NCBI GenBank assembly: GCA_026770025.1
Contig: JAMXDE010000009.1
Location: 2,579,001 to 2,643,000, forward strand
Reading direction: 5' to 3'
DNA from: Craspedostauros australis
Lineage: Eukaryota > Bacillariophyta > Bacillariophyceae > Mastogloiales > Achnanthaceae
Length of the DNA stretch: 64,000 bases
Below, in pieces: positions 31,956-42,782 of this stretch. The position numbers and the translations under genes are program-made. The stretch's first letter is position 1. Each line of letters starts with the position of its first letter. A model generated the notes under the pieces. It was not told the DNA's origin and did not search any database. It saw only the letters and a program-made list of their open reading frames with translations.

Positions 31956-33185
31956 TGGGATATGCTACCGCTCTGTTGTTCAGAGGTTGTGCGCTTGTGT
32001 TTTTGTGACGAGAAAGTATGGCGCAAGTGGCTCCGTGTGGCAGAGTATGGTATCGCATTCAAACCTGGTATGATACGAGTGGACACACAGGGAGATCACT
32101 GCACAAATAGAGCAGCAGGCAGAGCGCGAATGTGGCGTTGGGTCTGATTCACTGCTGGCAGACATTGCTGGAAGGTATGAGGAAGATCCAGATTCAACAT
32201 GTTCATGCACCAACCACAAGATTCTGGCATGGGTGTGTTAACTACAAACGAACCTGCGCAAACGTCTGGTCCACCATAAATCTGAACGATCTTGCGACCA
32301 ATAACACGTCACACTGGGATGCTGGATCACTCAGACATCGGTACCAACTTCCGGATAGCGTCATCACATTTTCACACAGAACTCAACTCGACCAAACTCC
32401 ACTCAACACAGAGCTGACCAATCACAGAGAGTCACCAACGGTCGCGCTCTCCCCTGCTGGGTGTCCCTGTTGGTTGGCGAAGTCGTATGACTATTGGCCC
32501 CATGTGCCTTTCACTTCGATTTCGACTTTCTGTTTGTATGAGGAGTCGTATGCTATCCAGTCAATCACCGGACCTCGCAAAGAGACAACACAACAATGAC
32601 ATCTGTTCTCTCCTTCTCTCTCTCTCTAGAGAGGGAGACAGAGAGAGACAGAGGACAGTTGAGAAATGCACCTGTTGCCTCCTTGTTTTCGTTTGCCTTC
32701 GGTGCGTCCTATGCAACTCATCTGCCCCTGCTGGATTTCGCAAAGGGTGTCGCATCTTTTCAACAAGATCGAAAAAAGCGTGTGGCACATCTCAAATACG
32801 GACGACGGTGAACAACATCGCCGAAACAGGTCGCTGGGAAAGAAGACTGGAAGATCTATCAGGATCAGCACAAAAGTCTCGGCGCGATGAATAGGAATCA
32901 AATCTCTCCAGGGCGGAGACACCATGTGTTGGCACCTCGAGAATGGGCGTTCTCGTAGGTTGACTGCGAATATTATGCAATGACGACCGCCCATCCCCCA
33001 ATGCATGGTGTCTCTCGTAGCAATGCCTCTGCCGCCATTCGAGCAATGAGCGGGGTGCCACAACATCGAGACGATTTTCCCATCTTCCAATCACGCCGCA
33101 TGTACAAGTGGTGAGCTTTCGCCTTCGCAATGTAACTCGACCACTGCTCGCATTGCGCAATTGCTGCCCAAACGCAAAGCATCTA
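31956..33185. other. Intergenic region with a CT/GA imperfect inverted repeat
   Basis: Between 32600 and 32652 a CT-rich tract meets a GA-rich tract at CTCTAGAG, forming an imperfect inverted repeat that could fold into a hairpin. Open frames on both strands here lack recognisable domains, and I do not call a gene. Confidence 0.4.
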
Positions 33186-34640
33186 CTACGCCGTCGCATT
33201 CGCCATCAATGCCCGAAACTGCGTCACGTTGCAGTCAGCACGCTGCGTCATGCAGAAGGAGTGCAGCACAACATGACACACGGATCCCGGCTGTCCCGCA
33301 TCGCCTTGTGTCAACGCGTTGTTGAGGTGCAGCGTGTGACTGTGCTGAAAGAGCTTCTTGCCGAACATTCCCGCGAGGCCTAACTCCGTGTTTGTCAAGC
33401 ATCGTGGTTTGACTTCGCGATATTGGAAAGGATACAGATAGGAATGGGGGTAGATGTGGATGAGGACATCCTGCTCTGTCATCGTCGTCGCTGTGCTGCT
33501 ACCGTCTTTGCCAAAATCCACCACGACGCCGCGCCGCCGCACCTGCAATTGCTGCACCGTTCTGGTGATGAGCTGCGGTCCGTTGGATCCCCAAACCTTG
33601 GCGTTGTACTTGCGAAAGTAATCCTGCAAGCACAGCTCCACGAAGATGCTGTGCGGCCGATCGAATTTGAGCACGGCGTTGTTGACGATGGTCATCTTCT
33701 TGTCTTCGTATCCTGCCACGTTGTCGGGCAGTGCGTCATGCATAGATCGCAGCAGGACGATGTCGGTGTCGATGTAAATGCCGCCAAAGAGGTAGAGCGC
33801 GGCCAGTCGCGTGAAATCGGAGAGATTGACGGTCCAGAACTTGGAATGGATGTGAAAGGAATCGAATTTGTCCAGGAATGTCTGCGTCTGTTCTCGAACG
33901 TTGCTCAACGTCGTGGTGTTGGTCTTGTTGTTGCTGCTTCTGCTGGAGCTGTCGTGTATACCAACTTCGGACGCAAACTCTGATGCAAAATCACGGTCCA
34001 GCAGATCCCGAATGAGATCCTTGGCTTGGAATGGAACGATATGAATATCGCACTGATGCTTATCGATGAGATCCTGGAACGGCGCCGTCGTCAAGATGGG
34101 CTTTCGGCTTTCATCGCGATCGATGGGAACATGGATGAGGACGGATACGTTGTGGACGCCGTAATGATAGAAGATGGATTCGAGGCTCTTGCGATTGTTG
34201 GCATTGAAGGTGTCATCGCCCGTGGTGAAGACGAGATGAAAGATGATGGGGTGTTGCGGTGTGCCGCTGGAAATGGTACGTCGTTTTGCATTGGCTTGGA
34301 TGATGTCGTGGCATGTTTGGTACCACTGGGATACTCGCAATGCTTGGATTCGTTGCTGCAGGTCTTGCTGTTGTTGCTGTTGCTGTTGCTGTTCGTGCAA
34401 TTGCTGTTGTTCAGAAGAAGAAGACGACTCTAATGCTGCGGTCGAAGCAACATCTGTCGCTGTGAAGGCTCTGAAGATGGGAGCAGTGATGTTGGTGGTG
34501 AACGCAATGGATGACAGCGACAAGAAGATAATGAGCGCAAGTGTGATGATGGATCGTACCGATGCCCTCCCTTGGCCTTTTGGCGCATCTTTCATCGTCT
34601 TTGTGCTTGTATCATCGAGGGCGGTCGTTCGTGCGTTCAT
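33186..34640 (-). CDS. Type II membrane glycosyltransferase with DXD motif (Gly_transf_sug / A4GALT-like)
   Basis: The frame codes 484 residues. A short cytosolic tail is followed by one membrane segment at residues 31-47 (IITLALIIFLSLSSIAF), then a low-complexity stem with Ser and Gln runs (about 70-95). The luminal catalytic part starts near residue 128 (PIIFHLVFTTGD). The key block is DFTRLAALYLFGGIYIDTD, with the DXD metal site at residues 291-293. Downstream, NNAVLKFDRPHSIFVEL and GSNGPQLITRTVQQL match the layout of alpha-1,4-galactosyltransferase and Och1-like enzymes. Known relatives transfer a sugar from a nucleotide sugar in the Golgi. Which sugar and acceptor are used here cannot be told. 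It lies divergently to the LON-domain gene, with 634 bp between the starts. Confidence 0.88.
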   Translation of the reverse strand: MNARTTALDDTSTKTMKDAPKGQGRASVRSIITLALIIFLSLSSIAFTTNITAPIFRAFTATDVASTAALESSSSSEQQQLHEQQQQQQQQQDLQQRIQALRVSQWYQTCHDIIQANAKRRTISSGTPQHPIIFHLVFTTGDDTFNANNRKSLESIFYHYGVHNVSVLIHVPIDRDESRKPILTTAPFQDLIDKHQCDIHIVPFQAKDLIRDLLDRDFASEFASEVGIHDSSSRSSNNKTNTTTLSNVREQTQTFLDKFDSFHIHSKFWTVNLSDFTRLAALYLFGGIYIDTDIVLLRSMHDALPDNVAGYEDKKMTIVNNAVLKFDRPHSIFVELCLQDYFRKYNAKVWGSNGPQLITRTVQQLQVRRRGVVVDFGKDGSSTATTMTEQDVLIHIYPHSYLYPFQYREVKPRCLTNTELGLAGMFGKKLFQHSHTLHLNNALTQGDAGQPGSVCHVVLHSFCMTQRADCNVTQFRALMANATA

Positions 34641-35274
34641 TAATCGCTGGTGCTTATGGTGGTGATGTTGCGTTTATTGTTGTCGACGGTGGTGTCGGTG
34701 ATGTGGGATGATGAAGGAAAGAGCACCCTGTTGCAGAAATGTGGCGATTGTTGCGGTCACAATGATTTTTGCGAGAATGGTATCGTGAGTGAATGTAACA
34801 CAGGACTGCCGTGAACAATTAGTCGAGCTATTCGAATGCTTGACGTGGCAGTTTTAGAACAGTTGACACAGAAGTCGCCAGAACCTCTTGCGTGTGGGTT
34901 TGGCAACGAGAGGCGTTCTTGGGCGCAGTTGCGGTTCTGGTGGTGATGTGGCGCTGTTGCGCTGTTCTGTGCTGCGCCATGGCGACGTTGTCATCGTCGT
35001 TGCTGTTGGACCCTTCCCGAGAGCGCACAAGAGTGGCAGAGCACTCCTTTGAACCCTGGAACCGTGGTACATGGGGTGTGAGAGTCAATGTTGATACAGA
35101 ATACCCCAGAGAGAGAGAGAGAGAGAGAGAGAGCCCATTGAAGCTGTTTGAAAGGAAGAGAGGAAGAAAGACAGAGCAAAGATACCACGCATCGCATTGA
35201 ACATAATATAGTATTATACTATAGCAGAGCAGAGCGAGCACGAGAACGCGGACAGAATCGCAAGAGCGAGAACC
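34641..35274. promoter_or_regulatory. Divergent intergenic region between the glycosyltransferase and LON-domain genes
   Basis: It must carry the 5' leaders and promoters of both genes. A GA dinucleotide tract of about 25 bp lies at 35109-35133, and an AT-rich stretch (ATAATATAGTATTATACTATAG) at 35202-35223, some 50 bp before the LON gene start, is a candidate core-promoter element. Assignment is by position only. Confidence 0.35.
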
Positions 35275-37023
35275 ATGACGAACATGGAATCATGCTGCGT
35301 GCCTGAATGCGCTCAGAGCAGCAGCAGCATTATCAGCATTGATCGATGCGATGGAGATTCGGAGGAAGGCAACCAGCGACAGGAAGTCCCACTGCGAGCA
35401 TGCACAAGAAGAATGACTCAACGATCAGGCATGACAATGATGACAATGATGATGATGACCATGATGGTTATGATGATGGTGGATGGAACCTCTGCCTTCA
35501 GCTGCCACCATCACAGTCATCACGGCCATCAGCGCCATCACAGCCAAACGAATGCCAATTCCAACAGCCAGACGGCACTGCGGGACATCTCCGAATGGCG
35601 AGATCTGTGGTTCGACGACTCCAATTCCGACGCCAACCAACCCGCAACGCTGACCACGCCATCTGCCGCCAACGATCCGCTGCCCAAACGCGAGATCTGC
35701 ATCCTGCCGTTCCCGTACCAGGAGGTGCTGCTGCAGGGCGAGACGAAGCAGCTGCGGCTCTACGAGGACCGCTTCCTCCAGCTCTTCCAGCACGCCGTCG
35801 ATCGACACTGCGGCGTCGTGGCCATGGGATTGCTGGCCGACACGGGCATCGTCAAGACCGTCTCGTTGTGCGAGCTCGAGGCCTACAACCGCCTCGACGG
35901 CTTTGGCATCTTCTGCACGATAAGGGTCGTGGGACGGGCCGAGCTGTGCGAGCTCACGCAGCAGGAGCCCTACCTCACGGCCTACTGTCGCGAGATCACG
36001 GATACGATACCCATCAATCTCGAGCTGCCCGATCTCATGGCGACGTCCGTCGAGACGGCCATCGGCACCATCGCCAAGATGGAGCAGCAGCTGGAGCAGG
36101 CCAAGCACGTCATTGATGATAAAGGCGAGGAGGATGCTGACAATGAGACTGCCAATGAGGATGGGGAGTTGAATGGCGAAGTGCTTGGCAACAACCTCAA
36201 CAGCACCATGGTCAATGATGCTCACAAAGATGGCGGCGAGAACAATGCCACCGCTGCCAACGGTCAGGGCGTCAGCAGAACCAGTGGCATGGATCGAAGG
36301 ATCCAAATTGCCAAGCTGGTAAGTGCTCTATTGTCTGGTGCTGTGCTACGTGCTATATTTTCACAAACATATACTTGCACGAACATATACTTGCACGAAC
36401 GTGTTCTTGTATGGTCCCGCGTGCATGTGTGCCTGCGTGCGTGGTATTCACTCATTCATTTTCTCTTTTTTTCTGTCACAATTCCGTGCACGCCATGCAT
36501 TGTCCACATCTTTTGACACAATCGTCGTACAACTCGCAATGCACCAATGCAACGCAATGCACAAAAGGAGGACCAATTCTATGAGGAACAGGAATCAGCA
36601 ACTCTCAGCTCGGATGGCAGTGACAATGAAGATGATGACGACGACGAGGATGATGATGACGAGGATGACGACGACATGGACCGACGCGGTCGATTCCGCG
36701 AGGCCTACAACATCGCGCTGGCCACAGACACGCAAGGATACCAGCTCTCCAAAATTGCCACGGCGCTCTGTAGCAATGATAGCAGCTTGCGTCGAGAACG
36801 TACGCCGCAACAGCTAGCCGCGATCAGCTGGGCCGCCTTCTGCACGGAACCATTCCCGGAACAGGATGCCACGGTGCGCATACGGGCCTTGGATTGCGAC
36901 AACCTCTTTGATCGGCTCAAGATGGCGATGCATATGCTGGGCGAGAAGAAAACGGCCCTCAAGAATGCCATGAAGGAAGCCGGGTTGAAGATATCCAACG
37001 AGGACACGGAAGATGATCTGTGA
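35275..37023 (+). CDS. LON substrate-binding (N-terminal) domain protein, two exons, possibly plastid-targeted
   Basis: Exon 1 is 35275-36318 and exon 2 is 36568-37023, joined in phase 0 (donor CTG/GTAAGT; the acceptor is the first AG after the donor region). The product is 499 residues if Met 1 is used. Met 47 (35413) and Met 53 (35431) are alternatives that put a Met-rich hydrophobic segment at the N-terminus, ending VDGTSAFSC, which looks like the ASAF signature of plastid preproteins. The LON N-terminal domain spans about 140-252 (REICILPFPYQEVLLQG to YCREITDTIP). No AAA or protease domain follows, so it is not a Lon protease but a stand-alone substrate-binding protein, as seen in plants and algae. 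A His-rich patch, a coiled segment and an acidic run of Asp/Glu in exon 2 precede a conserved-looking C-terminal helix. Confidence 0.8.
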
Positions 37024-37254
37024 TTTGTGCGGGACATATATCCATACGTACAATACATTCCACCAAACGAAGATGATGAAGATGAACAAGAAGCATAGAG
37101 AGCACTGCAATAATACATCCTGAAGACAACAAAGACGATAACGAGACTAACAGCACAATAAATTTTGCCAAAAGTTATTGCATTCCACAACATGTCAGCT
37201 GCTCTATTCTGCACTCACCGAATACTTGTGCTGTGCGCTTTCGTGCACACGTGA

Positions 37255-38793
37255 TCAATCTCGTTTCTTCGCCCGCACCAACGCCACCAGGTCACGATAG
37301 AACTCCTTCTCCAAACTAAGGAACAACGTTGCGATACCGATCACGCAACTGACGCCCACACCAATGTGCTGCAACGTCCGCATCACCCACACCGCATCGC
37401 GCACGCTGTACGTCTCAAAGAAATCATCGTGGTGCAGCTGCGTCACCAACGAATACCGCGTCGCTACGTACGACGCCGCAAAGCACACTAGAATGACAGG
37501 ATGCGGCACCAGCTTGCGCACGGGCCGCCCCGCGAACCACACCGAATACGCGGTGCGCAACGCCATGGCCAAACAATTGGCCGCGACGAGACCCACCGTG
37601 CCATACTGCCGCACCAACGCGGGTGCCGTGACGGCGAAGACGACGCCCGTCACCGTGTGGACGATGCCCAACTGCGTGATGGACGTCGCGACGGCGTAGA
37701 CGTAGGCCTCCGTCATGCCGTTGCAGGCCAGGAAGGCCGTGTAAACGCAGAATGCGCTTAATGTGCGTGACGCTTCGGGATTGCGCGCCCATGTGGGGCC
37801 CGCCACGATGTGCAGCAGGATGCTCGTGTAGTTGGTGGCGAAGCATGCAAAGACGCACCCGATGTAGACGACGAGCTTGACGAGGATCGTGTAGGAGCGC
37901 TGCGCGTGCTGCGATTTCGTCCACAACAGTCGGGAATTCTCTTCCAAGGGCTGGAAGAGGAGACGCGCCGCCATGCCGCCGTACGCGCTGGCCATGGCGT
38001 AGACGCCCTGATCGTAGCTCGTGCTGATCCACGTCAAGACGATCTTGTCGGCCTCCGTCAGCAGGTGCTTGAAGAAGCCTTGCAGCGTGAAGCTCAGCGT
38101 GAGCTTGGCGATGTGCACGTCTTCTTGCGTCATGGCCATGGACGGTGCTCGCAGATGCGGCCACGCCTTGTGGTACATGTAGACGGCGAACGTGACGCCG
38201 TATCCCAACTGCGCCAACCCGAAGATGGTGACGCTGCTGCTCTGCAGCCCGACGGTGAGGATGGACTTGACGATCGTCGCCAATCCTTCGGCCTGGATGC
38301 GCTTCGAGATGTCCATCTGGCACAGAAAATGCAGCACGGCAGGTTCCGCGATGCCTTCGCACCAAGATGCGAGGCAGTAGAGCAGGCCAGCATGATGGAA
38401 ATCGACGTCCGACGCATGCATGCGATGATGCCGCAGGGCCGCGCCGCCCGCTAGCACGGTCGTGACGGGAATCGTCCACCATCCCACTGACGACGTCTGT
38501 GTTGCGCGCGTGCAGGATAATCGGAATCCCTCGCGGCTGATGAAGAGGATGGTGGACAGCAGCAGCTCGAGCTGGATGTTGGCCCTGCCCAGCACTTCGG
38601 GATTGGAGACGAGGCGGAACGTGAGCTGCGACAGTCCGAAGCTGAAGATGCGGAAGAGGAAGGAGATCAATGTCCCACGCGCAGCAGCGTTGCCGAATGT
38701 GGATGATGACGATGATGGTGGTGGTGTTGGCTTGGCATCTTGCGCTTTGGCATCTTCATCATCATCTTTTGTGGTGGTTACTTCCGATGACAT
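37255..38793 (-). CDS. RFT1: RFT1-family membrane protein (dolichol-linked oligosaccharide pathway)
   Basis: The frame codes 512 residues in a single exon. After a polar, Ser-rich N-terminal tail of about 32 residues comes a polytopic membrane protein of the MOP fold with some 12-14 hydrophobic segments. Diagnostic blocks are RGTLISFLFRIFSFGLSQLT and EVLGRANIQLELLLSTILF near the N-terminus, FKHLLTEADKIVL in the middle, and QGVYAMASAYGGMAARLLFQ followed by PLEENSRLLW, all aligned with RFT1 of yeast and animals. RFT1 acts in the ER membrane and is needed for N-glycosylation at the stage of dolichol-linked Man5GlcNAc2. Whether it is the flippase itself is debated. The 231 bp to the convergent LON-domain gene hold both 3' ends. 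Confidence 0.92.
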   Translation of the reverse strand: MSSEVTTTKDDDEDAKAQDAKPTPPPSSSSSTFGNAAARGTLISFLFRIFSFGLSQLTFRLVSNPEVLGRANIQLELLLSTILFISREGFRLSCTRATQTSSVGWWTIPVTTVLAGGAALRHHRMHASDVDFHHAGLLYCLASWCEGIAEPAVLHFLCQMDISKRIQAEGLATIVKSILTVGLQSSSVTIFGLAQLGYGVTFAVYMYHKAWPHLRAPSMAMTQEDVHIAKLTLSFTLQGFFKHLLTEADKIVLTWISTSYDQGVYAMASAYGGMAARLLFQPLEENSRLLWTKSQHAQRSYTILVKLVVYIGCVFACFATNYTSILLHIVAGPTWARNPEASRTLSAFCVYTAFLACNGMTEAYVYAVATSITQLGIVHTVTGVVFAVTAPALVRQYGTVGLVAANCLAMALRTAYSVWFAGRPVRKLVPHPVILVCFAASYVATRYSLVTQLHHDDFFETYSVRDAVWVMRTLQHIGVGVSCVIGIATLFLSLEKEFYRDLVALVRAKKRD

Positions 38794-39308
38794 GGCGGAT
38801 GGATATGAATGATGTCACTGGAATGAATGATGCTACTGGCTGGTGGATGCTGTGAATACCAGAGTACTCGTATAATAGAATGGAAGAACAAGGAGAAGAA
38901 GACAATGGAGAGCGGAAGCTGCAACCATACGAGTATGTATTGCTATGGTATGATACATCCCAGAGAAGAGAATGGAAGTATGGCGCAAACGCAGTTGGAG
39001 TTTGGTTGATGTGTGATGGACATCATCATGGTCATCCACGATTGAATTGCGTTTGTGGGACTGAAAGCATCAAACACAAACGAGAGAAGGAGATTGGAAA
39101 CTGACTCACTCGACCACGTTGTCTTCCACTTGTCGTGCTCACGTCAGTTGCGGTTGTGGTTGTGAGGATTTCTCTGCTGATGGCCATGACACAGAAACTC
39201 CAAGAGAAATCGAACATCACGCAGCTGTTTGGTCGATGATGGCGATGGTGATGGCGATGACGAAGTCAAGAGAGAGCTGAGTTGAGTTGAGTTGATGCCT
39301 TTGTTGTT

Positions 39309-39339
<31 letters not shown>

Positions 39340-39664
39340 CCATTAGACATCGATCACATCAACCAAACGAGAGGAAGACAGAGAAGCTTTTCCATCGGAA
39401 GAGAGTCAGTCAGTGACAATCAATACTCCACTTGACGAGATCCATCTCCATCGTCATCTCAGTCACGAGACAGAAGACATTGATTGCATCTCAACAACAC
39501 AAATCCAACACAATCCAATCCAATCCAATACTCAACGATAGCATTCCATTGAGCATTCCATTGAGCATTCCATTGAGCAATCTATCGAGCAATCTATCGA
39601 GCAATCTATCGAGCATTCCATTGCGTGCCATCACACAGGAGCAGTGCACTAATATTCAGAAACG
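38794..39664. other. Divergent intergenic region with simple repeats
   Basis: The region separates the starts of RFT1 (-) and the plastid protein (+). It contains a GTTGTC-type run at 39301-39341 and a minisatellite just before the plastid gene. No gene is supported. Confidence 0.45.
39541..39624 (+). repeat. 12-bp minisatellite, seven units
   Basis: Three copies of GCATTCCATTGA are followed by three of GCAATCTATCGA and one GCATTCCATTGC. The array ends 41 bp before the ATG of the plastid protein gene, so it probably lies in the 5' leader or core promoter. Confidence 0.9.
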
Positions 39665-41624
39665 ATGTTTGTCCACCACCATGCCGCGCTTGCGCTGTGT
39701 CTGATGACATCATCGGCCTCGGCCTTCCAGGTGCCCTTGCCATCACAGTCAATCACTAGCGTTAGCAGCACGGAATTGATGGCCAAAAGCCGCAAGGCCA
39801 ATCGCAAGACGGAGCAGAAGATCTCCCAGAGCCGCCCCAACAAATTCTTCGAAGCCATCGAAGATGCGCAAGGCAAGGAGATCCCGTTCGAGGACAATCC
39901 CAAGAAGAAGAAGAAAAACAAGAAGGATAAGAAGAACAAGAAGAAGGACGAGCCACCACCGCAGCAGCTGTCCGAAGCCGAGCAGAAGATCCAGGAGCGC
40001 CCGCTCGTCTCCACCTCGATCATCGATGAGGAAACCGGCATGGTCATCGTGCAGCAGGGACAGAAGGTCATGGACGTCGTCACGCGCAAGGCCGTCAAGC
40101 TCAGCGATCTGGGACCCGAGTACCGTCTCGCGCAGATGTTCCCGGGCGTGCCGCCGGATGTGCGTGAGAAGTACCGCTTCGATTGGCCCAACATCGAGGT
40201 GCCGCAGATGGTCGAGGAGCTGCGTGCGGCGTGCTCCGTCAAATTGCCAGGTTCCGACGAACGCGGCATCCCGGAACATCCCAACGTCGCCAGCAAGGCC
40301 ATCGACTTCATCCTCGCCAACCGCGATTACCTGGGATACAGCATGAAGCTGACGCTGTGCCGCTTCCAGCTCAGCGCCATGTCCAACGGCAACAAGGAGG
40401 AGGCCGAAAAGTACGAGAAGTTCTTTCACAATTTCCTCACGCTCGAAAATCACATCTCGGCGCCGTTCCGACAGATCATACAGGACTCCGAGGCGCGCAT
40501 CGGACCCAACTTTGGCAACCTCGATCTCCCCTCCTTCGCCAACGGCCACCTCTACGAGCGCATCGCCAACTACATCGTCCTCAAGGGCATGGTCGCGCAC
40601 TGGGAGACGAAGGTCGTCGACGCCGATTTCGTCGAACGCACGGAGGAAACGCCCGAGAATGAGATGGAGATCATCGCTCGCGGCGATCCCAACCGCTACC
40701 TGCCCGATCCGCCCATCCTCTACACGTTGAAGGAATGCACGCAGGTCTGTGCCATGGCGCAGCAAATGTGCGTCGCATTCACGAGCGACGCCGAGCTCTT
40801 CGCCGACTTTCCACCCGAGATCGCCTTCTTCGAACAGGCCATGTCGATCAAGGGCGGCACGGCGTTGCGCGAGTACATGATCAACGACTTTTGTCCGCAG
40901 CGCGGCATCACGCCGGAGGGATTGCGCGAAGGCATGCGACGATGGTACCAGCAGATGGGCAACATGCAGATCGATCCTTACGCCGACCTCACAATGAAGA
41001 TTCACGAACTCCATCGTGCCATGGCCATCGGCACTCCCGATTGCGAGAGCCAGCGCAGTCCTTACGATCCATACCTGCACACGATTGAGGGAGAAAATCC
41101 GGCGCCGTTCCAGACTTACACCTTCAATCATGCCAAGTTGTCGATCGTGCGATTTTTGGACATGAAATACGTGTCGGCCCAGGAACGCGCCGAAGCGCAG
41201 ATGACGAAAGCCGATCTCGAAGATCAAGATGAAGGCGGAGTGAGTATTCTTCAATTGGGGTGTTGCGCACAGTTTGCAGCTGAATTTGGTGCAGTTCCAT
41301 TGATTGATTGTTTCAATGTTTTGCTGGATCACGCGTCTCACGCTGTTGCCTTTCCGTTTGTTTGTCGTCAATGCCAAACAATACCCATCCCACAATCAAT
41401 GACAGATGCAGTTCGATTTGTTCGGAATGGGCGAATCGAACGAGAGGAACTTGCGTCCCGAACAACCCGCGGAGGAAGAGGAATGGGTCTACGAGGTCCC
41501 CGAAGAACGTGCTGTGGGGCGTCCGCATGAACTGGGATGGTTGAACATGCTCGATAAGGATCCATCCGAGATCGTTCGAATGGGGGACATCCCATCGGGT
41601 AGAATCATCATGGAGGAAGACTAG
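39665..41624 (+). CDS. Unknown plastid-targeted protein, two exons, 597 residues
   Basis: Exon 1 (39665-41239) and exon 2 (41406-41624) join in phase 0 at GGCGGA/GTGAGT and GACAG/ATGCAG. An alternative acceptor six bases downstream would drop two residues. The N-terminus is a signal peptide ending SSASAFQVPLP. The ASA-F motif marks import into the complex plastid, and a Ser/Lys/Arg-rich transit-like stretch follows. A Lys run (about residues 79-97) precedes a largely helical domain (about 150-510) that I do not recognise. It contains LGPEYRLAQMFPGVPPDVREKY written here only in part: LGPEYRLAQMFP, PQMVEELRAACSVKLPG and LYERIANYIVLKG. The C-terminus is acidic and ends GDIPSGRIIMEED. I infer a stromal protein. 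No enzymatic motif is visible. Confidence 0.85.
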
Positions 41625-42035
41625 TTTGCTCCAGAGGGTGGATTGCAGTGGAGTAACGGAGATCAAGAGAGAGCGAGAGAGAGAGAGGGAGCGACGACGA
41701 CGACGAGAGGATGACACGTAACACTCTACTGGCACTGACACTGACACTGCCACTAACACCATTGCAAGAACACTTGCTATTGTGACTAGCACAACACAGC
41801 CAAAAACACTAGCACGTCAAGATGGAATTGCGCAATTACATTTCTGTCTGGAGAGAGTATAGTGCTCTATTGCGATACTTCGAATACAATTCCTCCTATT
41901 ATTATCTAACAACAATTACGAGTGCGACGAGCATTCCTTTATTTTTTGTCCACGAGCATATACTACACTCGTCGAAGCGCTCACTACCACATCCATCCTG
42001 CTCTCTCCCTCTCTCTCTGTCTGTCCGCAGAGTTA
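41625..42035. other. Intergenic region
   Basis: A GA-rich tract (about 41665-41690) and a CT-rich tract (about 42000-42020) occur here. No gene is supported between the plastid protein stop and the small membrane protein. Confidence 0.4.
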
Positions 42036-42341
42036 TTATTCACCGCCCCCAACTGCTGCTGCCGCCGCCTTCGTCGTCGTCGACTCGACGCCGCTGGACG
42101 TCACGTACGCTATCACGCGAGTCATCCACATCAACCCCGTCACGCTCAGAATGACGACGCCGGCCATGATCAGGATGGCCTTCGTGCGATGCTTGCGACC
42201 CGAATTGCGCAGCTTCACCACGCGCACGACATCATGCTGCAGCTCCGTCACCACCTCCTTGTCGGGTGTTGCGGCATCCTCCGTCACGGCGATGCCCGAT
42301 CGCAGTTGGTACTCAAAGTCCAGTTCCTCCAAGTCGTTCAT
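42036..42341 (-). CDS. Small single-pass membrane protein, 101 residues
   Basis: The frame has an acidic, soluble N-terminal half (MNDLEELDFEYQLRSGIAV), a basic patch (KLRNSGRKHRTK) and one membrane helix at about residues 54-75 (AILIMAGVVILSVTGLMWM), with a short Thr/Ala/Gly tail. The basic patch before the helix and the C-terminal position suggest a tail-anchored or single-pass orientation with the N-terminus in the cytosol. I do not recognise a family. Coding character (charge pattern and a clean membrane segment) is better than for other short frames nearby, but the gene remains tentative. Confidence 0.5.
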   Translation of the reverse strand: MNDLEELDFEYQLRSGIAVTEDAATPDKEVVTELQHDVVRVVKLRNSGRKHRTKAILIMAGVVILSVTGLMWMTRVIAYVTSSGVESTTTKAAAAAVGGGE

Positions 42342-42782
42342 CGTCTTCTTCCGTTTTGTGAGGACTTTGCGATGTTTCGCGGAATTGTATCGTGGCTAGG
42401 TCAAATGTTGCGGGACTTACATGGATGACACGATGGACTCAACTGTGACACCTCGAATCACACGACTACAGCTCCAAGGATTTTGGTCATGTTGAAGTTC
42501 GCCGACACACGCGTCGTTTCGCTGGTTTGGTGGAATGCGCAACATGCCGAACGTGGACCGAACAAATGAAATGACCACCGATCATTCTGTTGACACCGTG
42601 CATCAATTTGGATCCGAAGAAACAACGACGCCAACAAAGACGGCAACCATGATCAGAGCCAAAGAACGCGTGACATCTTCAGCCTCTGGAGCCATTCCGC
42701 ACCATCCAAATCACTTTCCCACAACAATTTGCACGGCGATCACATTCATTCGATTGCTGCAAGAGAGAGAAACAGAGGCAAG

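Noticed and set aside
39541-39624. Regular short repeats considered as a CRISPR-like array
   Set aside because: Units are contiguous 12-mers without spacers and the DNA is nuclear eukaryotic, so it is a minisatellite.
42458-42646. 62-codon minus-strand frame between the small membrane protein and the CRTISO-like gene
   Set aside because: No domain, no conserved features and poor codon character. It overlaps the expected leader of the neighbouring genes.
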